A stretch of DNA of 64,000 bases from Acanthosepion pharaonis (taxonomy: Eukaryota > Mollusca > Cephalopoda > Sepiida > Sepiidae), in the NCBI GenBank assembly GCA_903632075.3, contig CAHIKZ030000838.1, forward strand, positions 699,001-763,000, given 5' to 3'. Below are positions 1 through 12,067 of this stretch, piece after piece; the first letter of the stretch is position 1, and every line of letters starts with the position of its first letter. A model generated the notes under the pieces. The model worked only from the letters and a program-made list of their open reading frames with translations, did no database searches and was not told the origin of the DNA. Both the position numbers and the translations under genes were made by a program.

Positions 1-323
1 CCTTGTTTCTGTTTAATGGACAAGAATCTGATTCTTTCTGCTATGACAACTTTCATTTTAGGTCGTAAACTTCTTTTTTATAATTTCTGAAATTTCGACG
101 AAAGTCAAATTATCCATTTGTTTTTGGCTATGCCTGAAGAGAAAATTTCATTATAGCTTCATGGCCTGCTGAAGCTAGAAAGAGATCAGTTATTTTATTT
201 TCTCCCTCCTCTTACCTTATCTTTCAAATTCTTAGCCCTAGTCTGACCTTCAAAATAACGGATCCAAGTCTCTACAAATTCAGGTTCGTCCAAGAGACTT
301 AAGCATCCTATCGTCGACGCCAT
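1..323 (-). pseudogene. Gypsy-type gag remnant, copy A
   Basis: Reading on the minus strand from an ATG at 323-321, the translation matches the gag start of the element at 15045-17346 (MASPIG..., later KFSLQAYPKQMDNL). It runs off the left edge of the window. It is broken by stop codons and single-base indels. It shows that a second gypsy copy lies just outside the window. Confidence 0.6.
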
Positions 324-1703
324 ATTTTTGTGTTTTTCTACGACACGTGATCAATAGTCAACTTCCGCCCGTCACTTTCGTTACTATACACTCTATTTCT
401 TTTCTACCTAACATATGCAAATATTTAAAAACCTATTTAACAATCTGCTACAGGCACAATAAATACAATCTATTTAACAAACGAGGTGGATTTAAATGTA
501 GCGAATCTCCATTATGTGTTATTCCGACACTTAAATGAAAGGAATCCACTATTTCTCTCAGAGATTTGACACCTGCTGGAGATATAACATCACCAAGTAT
601 AGCTGATGAAGGATCCCATCCCATCGTCCTACTGCGCCACCTGAAGACAAAACATGTCGGCATTGAGCCCTGTGATTCAGATACGGCCTCAGAGGAGGCT
701 TTTATACAGAATCCCTAACAACTTGGGAAGATCAGACAGAAGGTCCATTGTGATCTGAATTAGGACAAGCGATCGTTAGCTCAGAAAAACTCCCATCCAC
801 CCTCCAATTGTCACTCATTGTTTTTCAGAGTTAGAAAACCAGCATGCAGAAGAATATGGGTGTATACCAACTCTGACAAAGCAGACATGATACGTCTCAG
901 GCCCGGAAGACTTTAAGCCCGAGACTACACAAAATAATCAGTTGCTCAAATACTCCAACAAGGCATGCAGAACGCTTGTTCGGTTGAGCAAATTGATTTC
1001 TCTGATTGAAATAAAACTGGCGAGAATGTGGTATAGAGCAAAGGGACTACATCATTTGGTGACGAATGTCTCCTTGAAAAACCATCCCTCACTTAGATAC
1101 TATAAATAAGCTTTTTAACCGTGCCTCACATTCAAACTCAAAGCTTTTTTAACTTTTATCACGCCCCGAGTTATTATTACACATTTATTATTGAATACTA
1201 TGTTACATTTAATTTTATTATATTATCTGATTATTACAATGTTAAAATTCAAACTTGATACAATATTAAAATAAATAAAATGCGTGATGATTACTTTGGA
1301 ATAAAAAAATAAAAAGAACTGAACTGGAGGAAATGTTAAAATCATTTTTATAAAAAATGGATTTTATAGGTTGAATTAAATAATAGGGATCATTTACCAC
1401 AGGTGCATTTTTATGGGTGTTGCAATTATAAACAACAAAACAGGTAAGCAAGTGATATGCAAAAGGAAACCGAAAGGGTAACCAATTAATCCTGGTGTAT
1501 TCTATCATTGTCGATCGAATACAGTAGAAGACCGAATATGCTAAATTTTGTGGATTCGAATTTAAAAACAACAACCACGAATCAGATTTTCATTTGATTT
1601 TATTTGCAAAAGAATTACACTGGTACTTTAAATGGGAATATTGATGGGATTGAACCGGAAATATTTTGTTCGGATGAGCCACGATCCATTTTCTTTGATG
1701 TTG
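324..1703. other. Non-coding stretch between gypsy leader and exon 4, copy A
   Basis: No gene is seen here. It is conserved with 17347-18739 in copy B at a few percent divergence. The short open frames in it shift between the copies through single-base indels, which argues against coding. On the minus strand it contains the 3' end of gene A, with an AATAAA at 1604-1599 roughly 100 bases past the stop codon. Confidence 0.6.
1599..1604 (-). promoter_or_regulatory. Poly(A) signal of gene A
   Basis: AATAAA on the minus strand about 100 bases downstream of the gene A stop. It is conserved at 18640-18635 in copy B. Confidence 0.45.
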
Positions 1704-2002
1704 TTATTGTTCGAATCTTGCGATATTGTCGTTATACTTAAATCCACTTGAAGTCAAGGAGTTCTTATAATTTCTATAATCATTGAATGAATATGATTTA
1801 TTAATGTTTGTCGGGATTCCATCCAAGGCAAACCTTTTATGAATACATCCCAAGTTTCTACCAAAATGCAACTTATAAAGTTTTGCGCTGACATGGAGGC
1901 AAATCCTGATATCGTGTCTGGAAATGTGCAAGTTGTAAAGTTTGTAGCAGACTATCGGTAGTCCAAGATATCTACATATTTCAAAATCCCTGCTGTGAAT
2001 AC
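1704..2002 (-). CDS. Gene A exon 4 (terminal, intact)
   Basis: The acceptor is tttgtttattcag at the high-coordinate side and the stop is at 1706-1704. The exon is 299 bases, exactly as in gene B, and open throughout. It encodes the C-terminal part of the cysteine-rich domain, including C-Y-K-L-Y-N-L and the terminal L-G-C-I. Substitutions relative to copy B cluster before the YNL motif. Confidence 0.8.
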
Positions 2003-4512
2003 CTGAATAAACAAAAGTACCTTATCAGCAAATTTACCCAAAATAATATAAAGGGAATGCAATGATTAACAAATATTCAACCAATCTGATCCAAGGATAA
2101 CTTATCTCGCAATCTGATCCAAGGATAACTTATATTCGTAAAAATCAACGTTACTTTGACTTTGCAATTTCTCAGTTTTAATGTTTTAATTTTTTTATAT
2201 GTACGTACGCTTTTCCCCACCTCTTCATCATTCTTTCTGTAAGAATTATAGATAGAAGTTTTGATTGTTGGTCTATTTTATAAATTAAACGACTGTTTTT
2301 TTTTTGACCTTTTTTCTAAATTTTCTGGTATGAACAATCCTAAACTCAAGATCTTGTGTAATCCCACCCTCTCAAAATTTTTAGCGTACATTGATTGCTG
2401 GTCATCAGTTTTGATAAAGCTCAAATATCAAATTACAATTAATTGTTCGCTCTGCTTGTTCTTTCTTTTCTTTTTTTCTTTCTTTTTTTTCTAAGAGATT
2501 TTTGACCATTCCTGACGAGTGGTTCGGGATTAAAAACTGTTGATTTAACTATATAATTGTGTATATTTATATATATATATATTCTTAAAAAATTATTATA
2601 TACAGGCAGTTATTATTGTGTATATAATCTGTCAAATATCAGAAGCAATGAAGAGCATTTATATAAAGTCTTCGATTATTATTTGTGTATAAAAAATGGC
2701 TGTCTTTTACATATCACATGAATATTTTTGAGCATTATTATTGTTGTGGACTATAAAAGCATTATTATGACTGGCTCACTATTAAATATATAAAAACATT
2801 ATTCATTTTTGTTTATGGAATCTTCTTTCAAATTATAGTAAAGGCATTATTCATTGAATGTATATAAAGTTTCATTATAATAGATAAAGGCAGTGTATTG
2901 TTGCTATAGATAAAACATTCAAAACGTTGAGGGGAAAAATTTGGAATCATCCAGGCTCATAATTCTCTAATATAAACTTATTGTTGGGCATTTTATTATT
3001 TAAGATTGACATAAATTTGTTATATTTTGGGGTTATTGTTGTAGAAGCTTATCATTGATATTAATTTTTTGTTTTTTCAGTTAAACTCAACAATGGTCTG
3101 CAATATCATTTTTGAATCGTTCATGTTGGGCCCAAAAAATAGTTTTGATGGCCCTCTGTTTACAAATATTTTTGCTTATTTATTTTCAAAGTGTAACATT
3201 GCTTAAAACATTACAAGTCTTTTTCACTGGTCAGGCGTTATTTTCATAAATAAACAAATAGACCAGCATTGCCGAATGTTTGCATAGTTTTGTTCTATAA
3301 AAATAAAAGCCAAAACATAATCATAAACTATGATATCAAGACAGCCTTTTTACCATAAAAGATCTGATGCCACTTAGTAATGCTGAATCGTTGATTTAAA
3401 ACCAAATAAAAGATTCAATTGTCGCAGTCTTTGTTTTTTCGAAGTGAATTAAAAATCCAATCATAACTACCACAAGGATCATCAATATCCTGGATAACTA
3501 CCATTTTCCTTATCCTCATAATTACGAAATTGACGATCCTGTTTATAACGAGAGATGATGGACTGTTGTATAACGAATAACAGTCAAAAGAACGACACAA
3601 TAAGAACTATTTAAATCTGGAGTTTGATAACTAAAAGTTACTTGGTCCTTCATTTAACTAATTAACAACACAGTTTAGCCTAAATCCAGAAATAACTACC
3701 CTTCCTTATCCTCATAACGACAGGTTATGTACGAATTCTTCCAGTAAAGAAAATATTTAATCCTAAGAATAATATACCACTTCTCGGAAGGTCCTCAACT
3801 ACCAAAAATCTCTCTATCCTCATAACTACCAATTTTATTTATTCCTACATTTAACGACCAGGTAAGGACAAATATCGGATAATGTACCAATCGATTTTAA
3901 AGGAAAACATTTTCAAAACTAAACAAACTTAACAAAATCATAGTAAAATGATAACAGCCAAAACAACTTTAATAGTATAATTCCCTCATAGAAGAAAAAT
4001 ACCAGAATTTTAACAATCCTGATAATTTGTGTAATTGCAAGAAAGTAACTACCGTTAAATTTGTTATCCTGATAAAACCAAAATCTATCCTCATAACTAT
4101 TGCTTGCACATCAGTTTTTCAAAAGCGTAACCACTTTCGTTTATCCCTTCAACGATTCAACACAACGCAAACCAAAGTTTAAAGAAAATCAATATAACTA
4201 ATATCAAATGGATTTTCTACGAGAAGAATCGGCAAAAATAACTGGATCATGCTTTTATATCAAGAAGATAACTACCAACTTTTTACAGTGAATCCTAATG
4301 AAAATAAGAAATTATTCCTCAAGGAAGTCCATCTTGAATTATTCAAATCAAGACCAATTGTCATCTTTCTTCTATCCTCATAACTACCATATATCCGTTT
4401 ATAATATTCCTATATATATATATCTTTCCAACACCAAATTTTGTATCCTTTAATTTCTTGAGATATAACTACCTTTTTTCTATATCCTCATAACTTCTTC
4501 ACAGATACTTAC

Positions 4513-4560
4513 CACGTTTCTTCCAGATTGTTTTTTCTATTCCATTCAAATCGGGTACCT
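4513..4560 (-). pseudogene. Gene A exon 3 remnant
   Basis: The donor GTAAGT (4512-4507 on the minus strand) and its flank cacagatacttacca match gene B exon 3 (22291-22377). Beyond about 30 bases the exon is replaced by sequence that belongs beside the satellite array (attcaaatcgggtacctc). The acceptor cannot be found. Confidence 0.55.
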
Positions 4561-4879
4561 CGTGAATGAACCATTAAAGTCATCTCTTTTAGGATTAGAT
4601 AATAAAAATAATTAAAATTAACGTCTAATAATTCCTAATTCTTTTTCAATATAAGATATTAGATTTTTTTTACTTTTAAAAATAGTTCTCTTCCCAGAGT
4701 TTATCTGTTTGTTTTTATAAGTTTTTAAATAGTGAACATCCTATTTTTTTCTATCGAAGATTTTTGTAAAAAATAATTTATCATTTGTTTATGATATATA
4801 AATATGAAATAAAATGCAAGACAATGCAAAATTATTTTTTGATTTAACTAAGTGATTTATAATTCATTTTTGTCAATGA

Positions 4880-5290
4880 TTTTCCATATCCTATTCAAAT
4901 AACTTGTAATGTTCCATCCTTGAACTCTTCAATTCAAGACTCAATTGTCATCTTCTCTATCCTCATAACTACCACTTTGTAATGTTCCATCTTGACCTCT
5001 TCAAATCAAGACTCAATTGTTATCTTTCTTCCCTATCCATATAACTACCACTTTGTCATGTTCCATATTAACCTCTTCAAATCAAGACTCAGTTGTCTTC
5101 TTGGAAATTTCTTTGTTATCCATCTTGACTTATTCAAATCAAGACTCAATTGTCATCTTTTCCCTATCCTATCCTACCATAACTACCAAAACAATTTCCC
5201 TTTCCTCATAACTACCACTTCTTTTCCTCATAACTACGTCATCTTTCTCTATCCTCATAACTACCACTTCCCTTGTCCTTGTAATTATAC
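4880..5290 (+). repeat. Satellite array, copy A (short)
   Basis: Repeats of a roughly 73-base unit containing ttgtaatgttccatcttgac and tcttcaaatcaagactcaat. It is the shorter counterpart of 32345-33315. Direct repeats of about 250-290 bases flank it (about 4590-4880 and 5430-5705). The open frames across it follow the repeat period and are not genes. Confidence 0.8.
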
Positions 5291-6426
5291 TACTACACGT
5301 TATGTCTCTTCCATTCAAATCGGTACCTCATTCACCATTACCATTTTGACAGTAACCATTTATATTCAATGGTATTTTTGATGAAATTTTAATAGACAAA
5401 TGTATTTCTTTTAAATGAAGGAACCTTCAAACAAAAGTCATCTCTTTTAGATTAGATACAAATATTAAAATCTAACGTCTAATAATTCCTAATTCCTTTT
5501 TCATGTTATCAGATATTAGATAAAACTAGTTCTCTTCTACAACATAAGTTTTAGATAGTGAACATCTATTTTCTATCGAAGATCTTGAATATAAAAAATA
5601 ATTTATCTTTTGGTATAAAATATAAATTTAGGAAATAAACTTCAAGAAAATGCAAAATTATTTATGATTTAATGAAATTATTTATAATTCATTTTATCAA
5701 TGATTATTGTTATCCTGTAGAATAATTGGACTAGAAATTGTGAACCAATACTTGAGCAAATTCCTTTCTTCAAATGAATTTCTTTTCGTTACAGTGTTCC
5801 AATGGTACAGATAAGTTAAAATATTATCTTGACCTCTTCATAAGAGTTTTTTTCTCAAAAAACGAAATAATTTTGTCTGGAATTTAAAGATTTGTACATC
5901 AACTAGCGACCTTGTTATCTTAATTTCAAATCAAGTCATATTTCATCATCCAGGTAACTAAAATTGTAAGTTATTGCTTAATACAGGTATTCCTCATAAA
6001 AATTCAGGTATTGCTAAAATTCAGGTATTGTAAAAATTCAATGATTCAACTGAAAATGTATCCGTTTACAACTTTGAAGGTTATATCTCAACATCAAATC
6101 AAAGAGGAACCACCATAAAATTGAGAATTGAATGATGAAGATATGATTCTTATCCTTATAATAATGTTACGCCACTGTGCATAGATATCCTCAAGCTCAT
6201 TATTCTTGAGCTTCAAAAAGAATATATTTTCTTTCCAAAATTATGACCTCTTCAAATAGTTTGTTTAAATAAATTTTATTAATATCAAATCAAGATTGGT
6301 TTTATTATTTACTATTTTTGTTGACTTTTAAACAACGTTTTTTACTTTGTAATGTTCCTAACAAAAAATATTTCAAGATTTTTGACATCATAATCTTTGT
6401 GAATAGACTTATTCAAAGAAACTTAA

Positions 6427-6800
6427 TTGTTACTTTTTGTCTGAAAATTTTCAGAGATTGTTCAAGATTCAACATTCTTTCTTCCTATCCCTCATAGCCA
6501 TTGTAATGTTCCATCTTAACCTCTTCAAACAACTTATTTCGCTATTTTAACGCTGATCTCTGCGGATTCAATTTGTCTAAATCATCGATATTTGAAATGT
6601 TATCTTCAACCTCTTCTTCTTCTCATCGTCTTCCTGATAAAAATTGAAATCTTGTTCATCATCGAACATCATCTTTTTCCTATGATATAAAAGCTGTCAA
6701 TATCCATTTTCTCAAATCGAAGTCAATTGTCATCTTCTCTGCGATTAGTTTATGAGACGTTTCAAATCAAGACTTTCAAGACTCCTATCCTCCATAACCC
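6427..6800 (-). pseudogene. Gene A exon 2 remnant
   Basis: Blocks such as ttctctgcgattagttta and aacaacttatttcgct match gene B exon 2. Words of the satellite are inserted between them and several exon segments are missing. The splice donor is altered (ACTTAA instead of ACTTAC in plus-strand reading) and the acceptor is replaced. Confidence 0.65.
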
Positions 6801-7049
6801 CTTGTAATGTTCCAAAGCGTAAATCAAATAATTGTCAAAAAAGAATTAAAATTGGATTCATATCAAGAAATTGTCATCTTTCTTCCCTAGTCATAACGCT
6901 TATTGTAATGTACAAAAATATCAGACTAAAAACATGAACTGTAATGTCATGATCAAGACTCAATTGTGGCAGTGATATAACTCTGTAATGTTCCATCTTG
7001 AACGCTGTCAAATCAAGACCACTTGTCATGACAATTAACTGATGGCATA

Positions 7050-8360
7050 CCAAGATGGTTGATGGAGATGACTTGAGACAGCAAAATGGAATTCTTCTAT
7101 GTTTTGTAATTTAATTCAGTATTACTTGTCCGATGTAACATTGGGAGGGTAACCATGGTCGCCAGACAAGCAGTATTGATTTTTTGTTTTAATGATGCTT
7201 AAGATGCAACTAAAATTAAACACCTCAACATTCGTAATTTTTAAAGCATAGATAAAATTATGCATAGTTTTAGAAGAGACATACGGACGAAGATAGATAC
7301 ATAAAATTACATGAAAAAACATCTAACAAATGTTATCTTCAAATAATTTTTCCATATCGATTTTTGTTAAAGAAATCATTAGACATATCACTGAGATCGT
7401 GGTTGAACCAATGGTGATCTTATGAATAAATTTACTCTTGTCTTTTAATATTTCAAGTTATTTTTATAATTTTTTTAATTTATATCTGTTATAATGAGAT
7501 GTCAGCGCTGTTTTTCATTTTTTGTGTAATTTAGACGACAATTTATCCATCGCACTCTGTATTTTTTTTTTAAAAATCGTTTAAATAAAAAACTTTAGTA
7601 AAATAAAGGTAAATTCAATGATTAACATTGTTTCCATTCTTAAGTATAAATCAAAAAATAAGAACCTCGAAAATTATTATTTGCTAAACGTATTTTCATT
7701 TTATTACAGATATGTTTAAACCCTCGGTGAGATCAAATTCCTTAATCTGCCAACTTTATGCGTTTAGAAGCGGTTCATTAACAATTACATTACGATGAAC
7801 GCCACTGCGAATTGGTATATATTTATAAATCAGTAAAAAAATAATGAAAACATAACTACGTTTTCAATAATTTTTATTGATTTTATTATTTCATTGTAAT
7901 CAAAATTCACTTCAGTTGCTGACTCCTGGATAAAAGGCATCTGTGCTAAAACATTGTGATGTTAATAAATTTTATTTTGACGATACAGGTGAATGGTCGA
8001 TCTTGAGATAACTGCTACATTTGAAGATCTACGACGTGTCTCAGTCGTGTGACAGTCACGGCTATCTGGGTCAAACCAAATTCGGAGACAGAATAATCGA
8101 TAGAAATTTATAAAATTTAGAAACACCGCAGAAAAATATTTTTTAATTTACAAATGCACTCATGAATAAATTAGCTTTTAATTTTGAAGAAAATCGTATT
8201 TTACAATGAGATGTCAGGTTGTTGTCTAAGACTGCTTTGAAAATTTATTTCAAAATCCTGTATTTTTGCTTGTGTTTGAGAAACGATAATAATGGTCGAA
8301 GGTAAACCAAAACAAAACCTCGAAGATTAACATGCACATTTTCCCACATGCACACCGGTG
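7050..8360. other. Intron 1 sequence of gene A, no gene seen
   Basis: Aligns to 34750-36000 with ordinary short indels. No coding region, RNA gene or named repeat is recognised. It ends at the (CA)n(TA)n tract. Confidence 0.5.
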
Positions 8361-8372
8361 AGGATCACACAC

Positions 8373-8389
8373 ACACCACACACACAGTT

Positions 8390-8476
<87 letters not shown>

Positions 8477-8612
8477 CATTATAATGTTAAATTTTGACAA
8501 ATATTCAATTAGACAAATAAAGCATACTCCACAAAAAAATGTTTGGTACTTTGGTGAGATTTTTATCAGTAGGTCAGACCGAGAAATTTTCAGCATACCT
8601 TACATTATTTCC

Positions 8613-8707
<95 letters not shown>
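8373..8707 (+). repeat. Two (CA)n(TA)n microsatellites
   Basis: (CA)n then (TA)n at about 8390-8475, about 140 bases of spacer, then (CA)n(TA)n at about 8616-8707 followed by (CATC)n. Copy B has only one such tract (about 36000-36105). The long HTHT/IYIY open frames here are microsatellite translations. Confidence 0.95.
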
Positions 8708-8709
<2 letters not shown>

Positions 8710-8726
8710 ATCCATCCATCTACGAA

Positions 8727-10215
8727 CATCTATGTCTTCGGTAACTTTAATGTACACCACAACAGGTGGCTGAAACATTCTAATGATGCTGATATTATAG
8801 AGACATTAAATTTTCCATTACCCAATCCCTCACTCAAATCGAGGGTTTCTCTACTTGATCCCTAGTCAAATCGATCAATATGCTTCTCTATTGGATCTAT
8901 TTCTATCTCTCTCTCTCTGTTCTTGCCAAGCTTCACAATACTGCCCTCTTGGTAACTCGGATCACTCAGTGGTAGCTATTGATATCTCCTTCCAATCATC
9001 TATTAAACAGGAAGCCCATATGCAAAGACCACTTTCCGGTAACAGCATACTGATTGGGACTCATTCCTAGACTTTCTTTATGAAGCCTCTTGGACTGACA
9101 TCTTCAACCTCCCAATTGAAATAGAAGTGGTTCTGAAAGGCCACTCGTCTACATTCTTTCGTACTAACGTGTGTGTGCCCCTAGGGCTCTTCTATTTGGT
9201 CCTACACTGTTTTGAATCTTCATTAATCATCTTTTTGATGACATCAGCTCACACCTTAGCATCTACACTGACGACACTACCATTTATTCCTGCCTCGATA
9301 GTAAGGCTAATCAGTTAGAGAAGGTGAAAATAGCAGCTGAAAACAAAACGACAAATCAAAATCGTCGATAACTGTCACAAAAGATGGCTTGTCAATTTTA
9401 ACGCCTCCAAAACTAAACTTATCTCTATTAATCATCTGAGAGACTTCTCTCTGCTTTCCATCAGCATGGTTGATGCTATCCACCAAGAAAGTGAATCATT
9501 GCGCCTTCTCGAGCCAACGTTCTCAGCTGACATGAAGTGAAAAGTTTACATTGAATAAATCGTTAGATCAGCTGCTAACAAAATTGGTTCACTGTGTTGG
9601 GCGTGACAGTTTTTCTCTCCGGAATCTATCTTGTGTATCTGTAAGTCTTACTATTCATCCATGCTTAGAATATTGCTCTTATATATGGCCCAGTGCTCCA
9701 CAATTTTCCTTGAACGCCTTTTATAAGATCCAAAAGAAGTATCAGCAATATTATGGTCATGATCTGGCGGCTCGGATTTAGTCACTTTTTACCACTGTAA
9801 AGGTAGGCACTCTGTGCCTTTATAATAAATACTTTCATGTTCATTGTTCGGATGAGTTATTCGTTATGGCATCTAGACTGTATGAATTTAAGCGCAATAC
9901 TAGACTGGCAACGAGATCTCATCAATTTTCAGTTGATCTAGTTAGATGTAATCGTAACTTTTATGCTCACAGTTTCTTATCTCGCACTTCTCGCTTGTGA
10001 AACTTCTTCCAGGCTCCATGCTTTCCAAACAACGTTAATTTGCAAAAATTTATACTCAGTTTGAATCGCTATCTACTGTCCTCCTGATTGCTCTTTTCTC
10101 TTTCTCTTCATTACTGATGTCTCTGTTCCTAATTTCCCCACACCCTGTAACCTCTTGCGTACTAGTGACTCTACTGATTTGCTTGGGGTGGTACTGATTA
10201 AAAAACAGAATAACA
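8727..10215 (+). mobile_element. Jockey/CR1-like LINE remnant, copy A
   Basis: The plus-strand translation in broken frames shows the endonuclease segment (VFGNFNVHHNRWLKHSND), the GNSDHSVVAIDISFQ block, an RT piece (THYHYSCLDSKANQLEKVK region) and the C-terminal block (LEYCSYIWPSA, later FKRNTRLATR). The 3' end carries the family tail word cttggggtggtactgattaaaa. A large internal part of the RT is missing. It lies in intron 1 of gene A, antisense to the gene. The counterpart is 36385-37830. Confidence 0.75.
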
Positions 10216-10613
10216 ATGTTGCATATAACATTTTTGTCATTTCCTCAATCCTCCTTATTCTCAGTTTTCTTTCACTTTCATTTCCTGTAAAACCCTGGGT
10301 CGTTTTGGGCCCCTTGTGTCACGCTGTGACACATTCTTAGTATTCGTTTCTTCCAACAAATGTTATTTGTTCTGCACAGCTATAATCAAAGCGCATGTGC
10401 GGGTAGTCTGGTTGTTGCACACACAACCACGCACAGAAAAGCCCCATATATATATTATATATATTAAAACATATCTCACTAAATAATTTTGACAAGTTTT
10501 GCCTACAGTTTTTTAATAGGATCCTCTCGTAACTACGGACAAGTTTCTTAGTATTCCTATTAAAGGAAGTAAGAAAACTACCATGTTTATCTATATTTAT
10601 TTTCTTCCGAGCA

Positions 10614-10642
10614 CTTTCGACATTAGCACATGTCGTCATCAG
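10614..10642 (-). other. Hammerhead-like structural motif, copy A
   Basis: On the minus strand: CTGATGA, then a perfect 6-bp stem CGACAT/ATGTCG with a 6-base loop, then AAAG. This is the layout of a hammerhead core, but the canonical G before AAA is used up in the stem. The same layout occurs at 38238-38266 and, with a different stem, at 52491-52517 beside a Penelope-like element. Penelope-like elements are known to carry hammerhead motifs. Catalytic activity is doubtful. Confidence 0.4.
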
Positions 10643-10932
10643 GGTCTTGATTATTTTTTCTAAGACAAGCAATTGTTGTGTTCTTCATTTTCTAAGATAA
10701 AATTTTTGTCTTCATCTGAAATTTAAACTTTTTACGTGTGAAGAGAAAAACACTAATTTATGTTCTGTAAAATTTTAAACTTCATCATGTAGATACAATT
10801 GCAAACATCAAGAGAGGTAACAAAAGTTATTGAAATATCTATGTGTATGTGTATATGCGTGCGTGTGTGTGTAATGTGTATATGAGAGAGAGAAAAGAGA
10901 AAAACTAGAAATTTGCAATTTTCTGTACTTAC

Positions 10933-11039
10933 CTTCCATTGATTCTGGTATTTCGTTATCACTTCGATCTATGACAGATGCTGATGTAAATGTAAACCCA
11001 ATCAGGGCAAAACATTGCAATTACGACGAGCGAATTCAT
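10933..11039 (-). pseudogene. Gene A exon 1 (frameshifted signal peptide)
   Basis: The start ATG is at 11039-11037 and the donor GTAAGT at 10932-10927. It is 107 bases against 106 for the same span in copy B, because aaaac replaces aaac near 11010. The frame is lost after about ten codons and a short alternative frame restores IDRSDNEIPES. A one-base homopolymer change is also the commonest long-read error. Confidence 0.7.
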
Positions 11040-11145
11040 CGTGGGGTATTTAGGCGATTTCTGTCGAAGGACGCAGTTTCATTCAAATGTTGTCTGCCTG
11101 TCTCTGTCAGAAAATCCCGAATGTCTGAATTCAGTTGCCAGTGGA

Positions 11146-11152
11146 ATTTATA
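11146..11152 (-). promoter_or_regulatory. TATA box candidate of gene A
   Basis: TATAAAT on the minus strand, about 107 bases upstream of the exon 1 ATG. It is conserved in position with 38763-38769 in copy B. Confidence 0.45.
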
Positions 11153-11159
11153 GTTTTAG

Positions 11160-12067
11160 CAGGCACCGTTTTTAATAAATATTCAAGTATGGAATATCTA
11201 ATTTACATCCTATCATATAAGTACATGGGGATTCTTGGAAATTCACTCAATTGTGTAATACTTAAAAGTGGTTCCATTTTTGTTTATTTCCGAATTTCTT
11301 TAATGATTGCTTATTTTCTTTTTGTGTTTCATTACATACAATGAATACCAAAAAAAAAAAGTTTTGTAGTGTCAAATCAACAATCAATAGTCTTAACAGT
11401 TCAAATGAATAAAATGACCTATTGTTATTTAAAAATGGGGAGATCTGCCCTCATTGGGTTTTCCAACCTTTGTCAATATGCATTAAAAAAAAATAAACAC
11501 AGAAAGCAGTACGAAATATTTTGTAAGTAGATAATAATACCAAGCAAATTTATTTACACATTTACTTCAGTGGCTTAATTTGTCTTACCATAGACATTAA
11601 ATGTAATTTATGTAGACTAAGGAAATATTTAAAAAGATTGATAAATTATTACAGCTTATAATAGACGCTTACAAAACCTTGACAGTCGATGTGAATTTTT
11701 TTCTAATTCTTTATATTTAGTTTATATGAAAACTCAAATTATGTTCACCTAAAAGATTATTTAGCAGAATCTTTTTGGATCATTTCTTTATTAGACATTT
11801 CTATTAGCATTGTTATCCAGGTCTTATCCAGCAATTCATTTTTTCTTCTTATAGAGTAAGTGGCTGCAAATAATAAAGAGGAAAATTAAAATATATTTTG
11901 GCAGTTTTATGTTTATAGAAGTGACATGTCATTCCTCACATCTGTTTTGGAAATAAGAAGGAATTATCTCCTTAAATGGCATTTATTAATTAAATACAAT
12001 AAATCAGATTAATTGTTAACCGATGTTTTTGTAATAAAATTAATATTAAAGAACCGATGTGGTTAGG
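11160..12067. other. Upstream flank of gene A, no gene seen
   Basis: Aligns closely to 38775-39665. AT-rich and without a supported coding region. Conservation here equals that of the flanks, so it does not point to selected elements. Confidence 0.45.

Larger units (their letters stand above)
2240..7050. other. Mosaic stretch: copy B sequence interleaved with satellite words
   Basis: Aligned to copy B (19280-22400, then 32080-34750), short blocks of B sequence alternate with words of the satellite seen intact at 32345-33315, such as ctatcctcataactacc, or with AT-rich filler such as gcattattattg. Examples are 3440-3530 against 21060-21190, and 6427-6815 against 34341-34650. At 4690-4707 the word cttcccagagtttatctg is identical to 22908-22925, which lies in an insertion that copy A otherwise lacks. 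Normal duplication does not produce this. I infer a consensus or polishing artefact. Confidence 0.7.
1704..11039 (-). pseudogene. Gene A: damaged copy of the secreted cysteine-rich protein gene
   Basis: This is the copy A counterpart of gene B (18740-38660). Exon 4 (2002-1704) is intact. Exon 1 (11039-10933) has the same start and GTAAGT donor but one extra T in a run of four, which shifts the frame inside the signal peptide. Exon 2 (about 6800-6427) and exon 3 (about 4560-4513) are recognisable only in pieces because satellite words interrupt them; the exon 2 donor ACTTAC has become ACTTAA and its acceptor is gone. As written it cannot make the protein. If the mosaic stretch is an assembly error the real gene may be intact. 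Confidence 0.75.

Noticed and set aside
8855..9318. Small plus-strand frames as independent genes
   Set aside because: They are pieces of the jockey/CR1-like LINE in different frames, matching 36500-36984 in copy B.
10337..10672. A 111-codon minus-strand frame present in both copies
   Set aside because: In copy B it is altered by indels (37988-38263), it lacks splice or start context, and it overlaps the hammerhead-like motif and old Penelope-like tail sequence.
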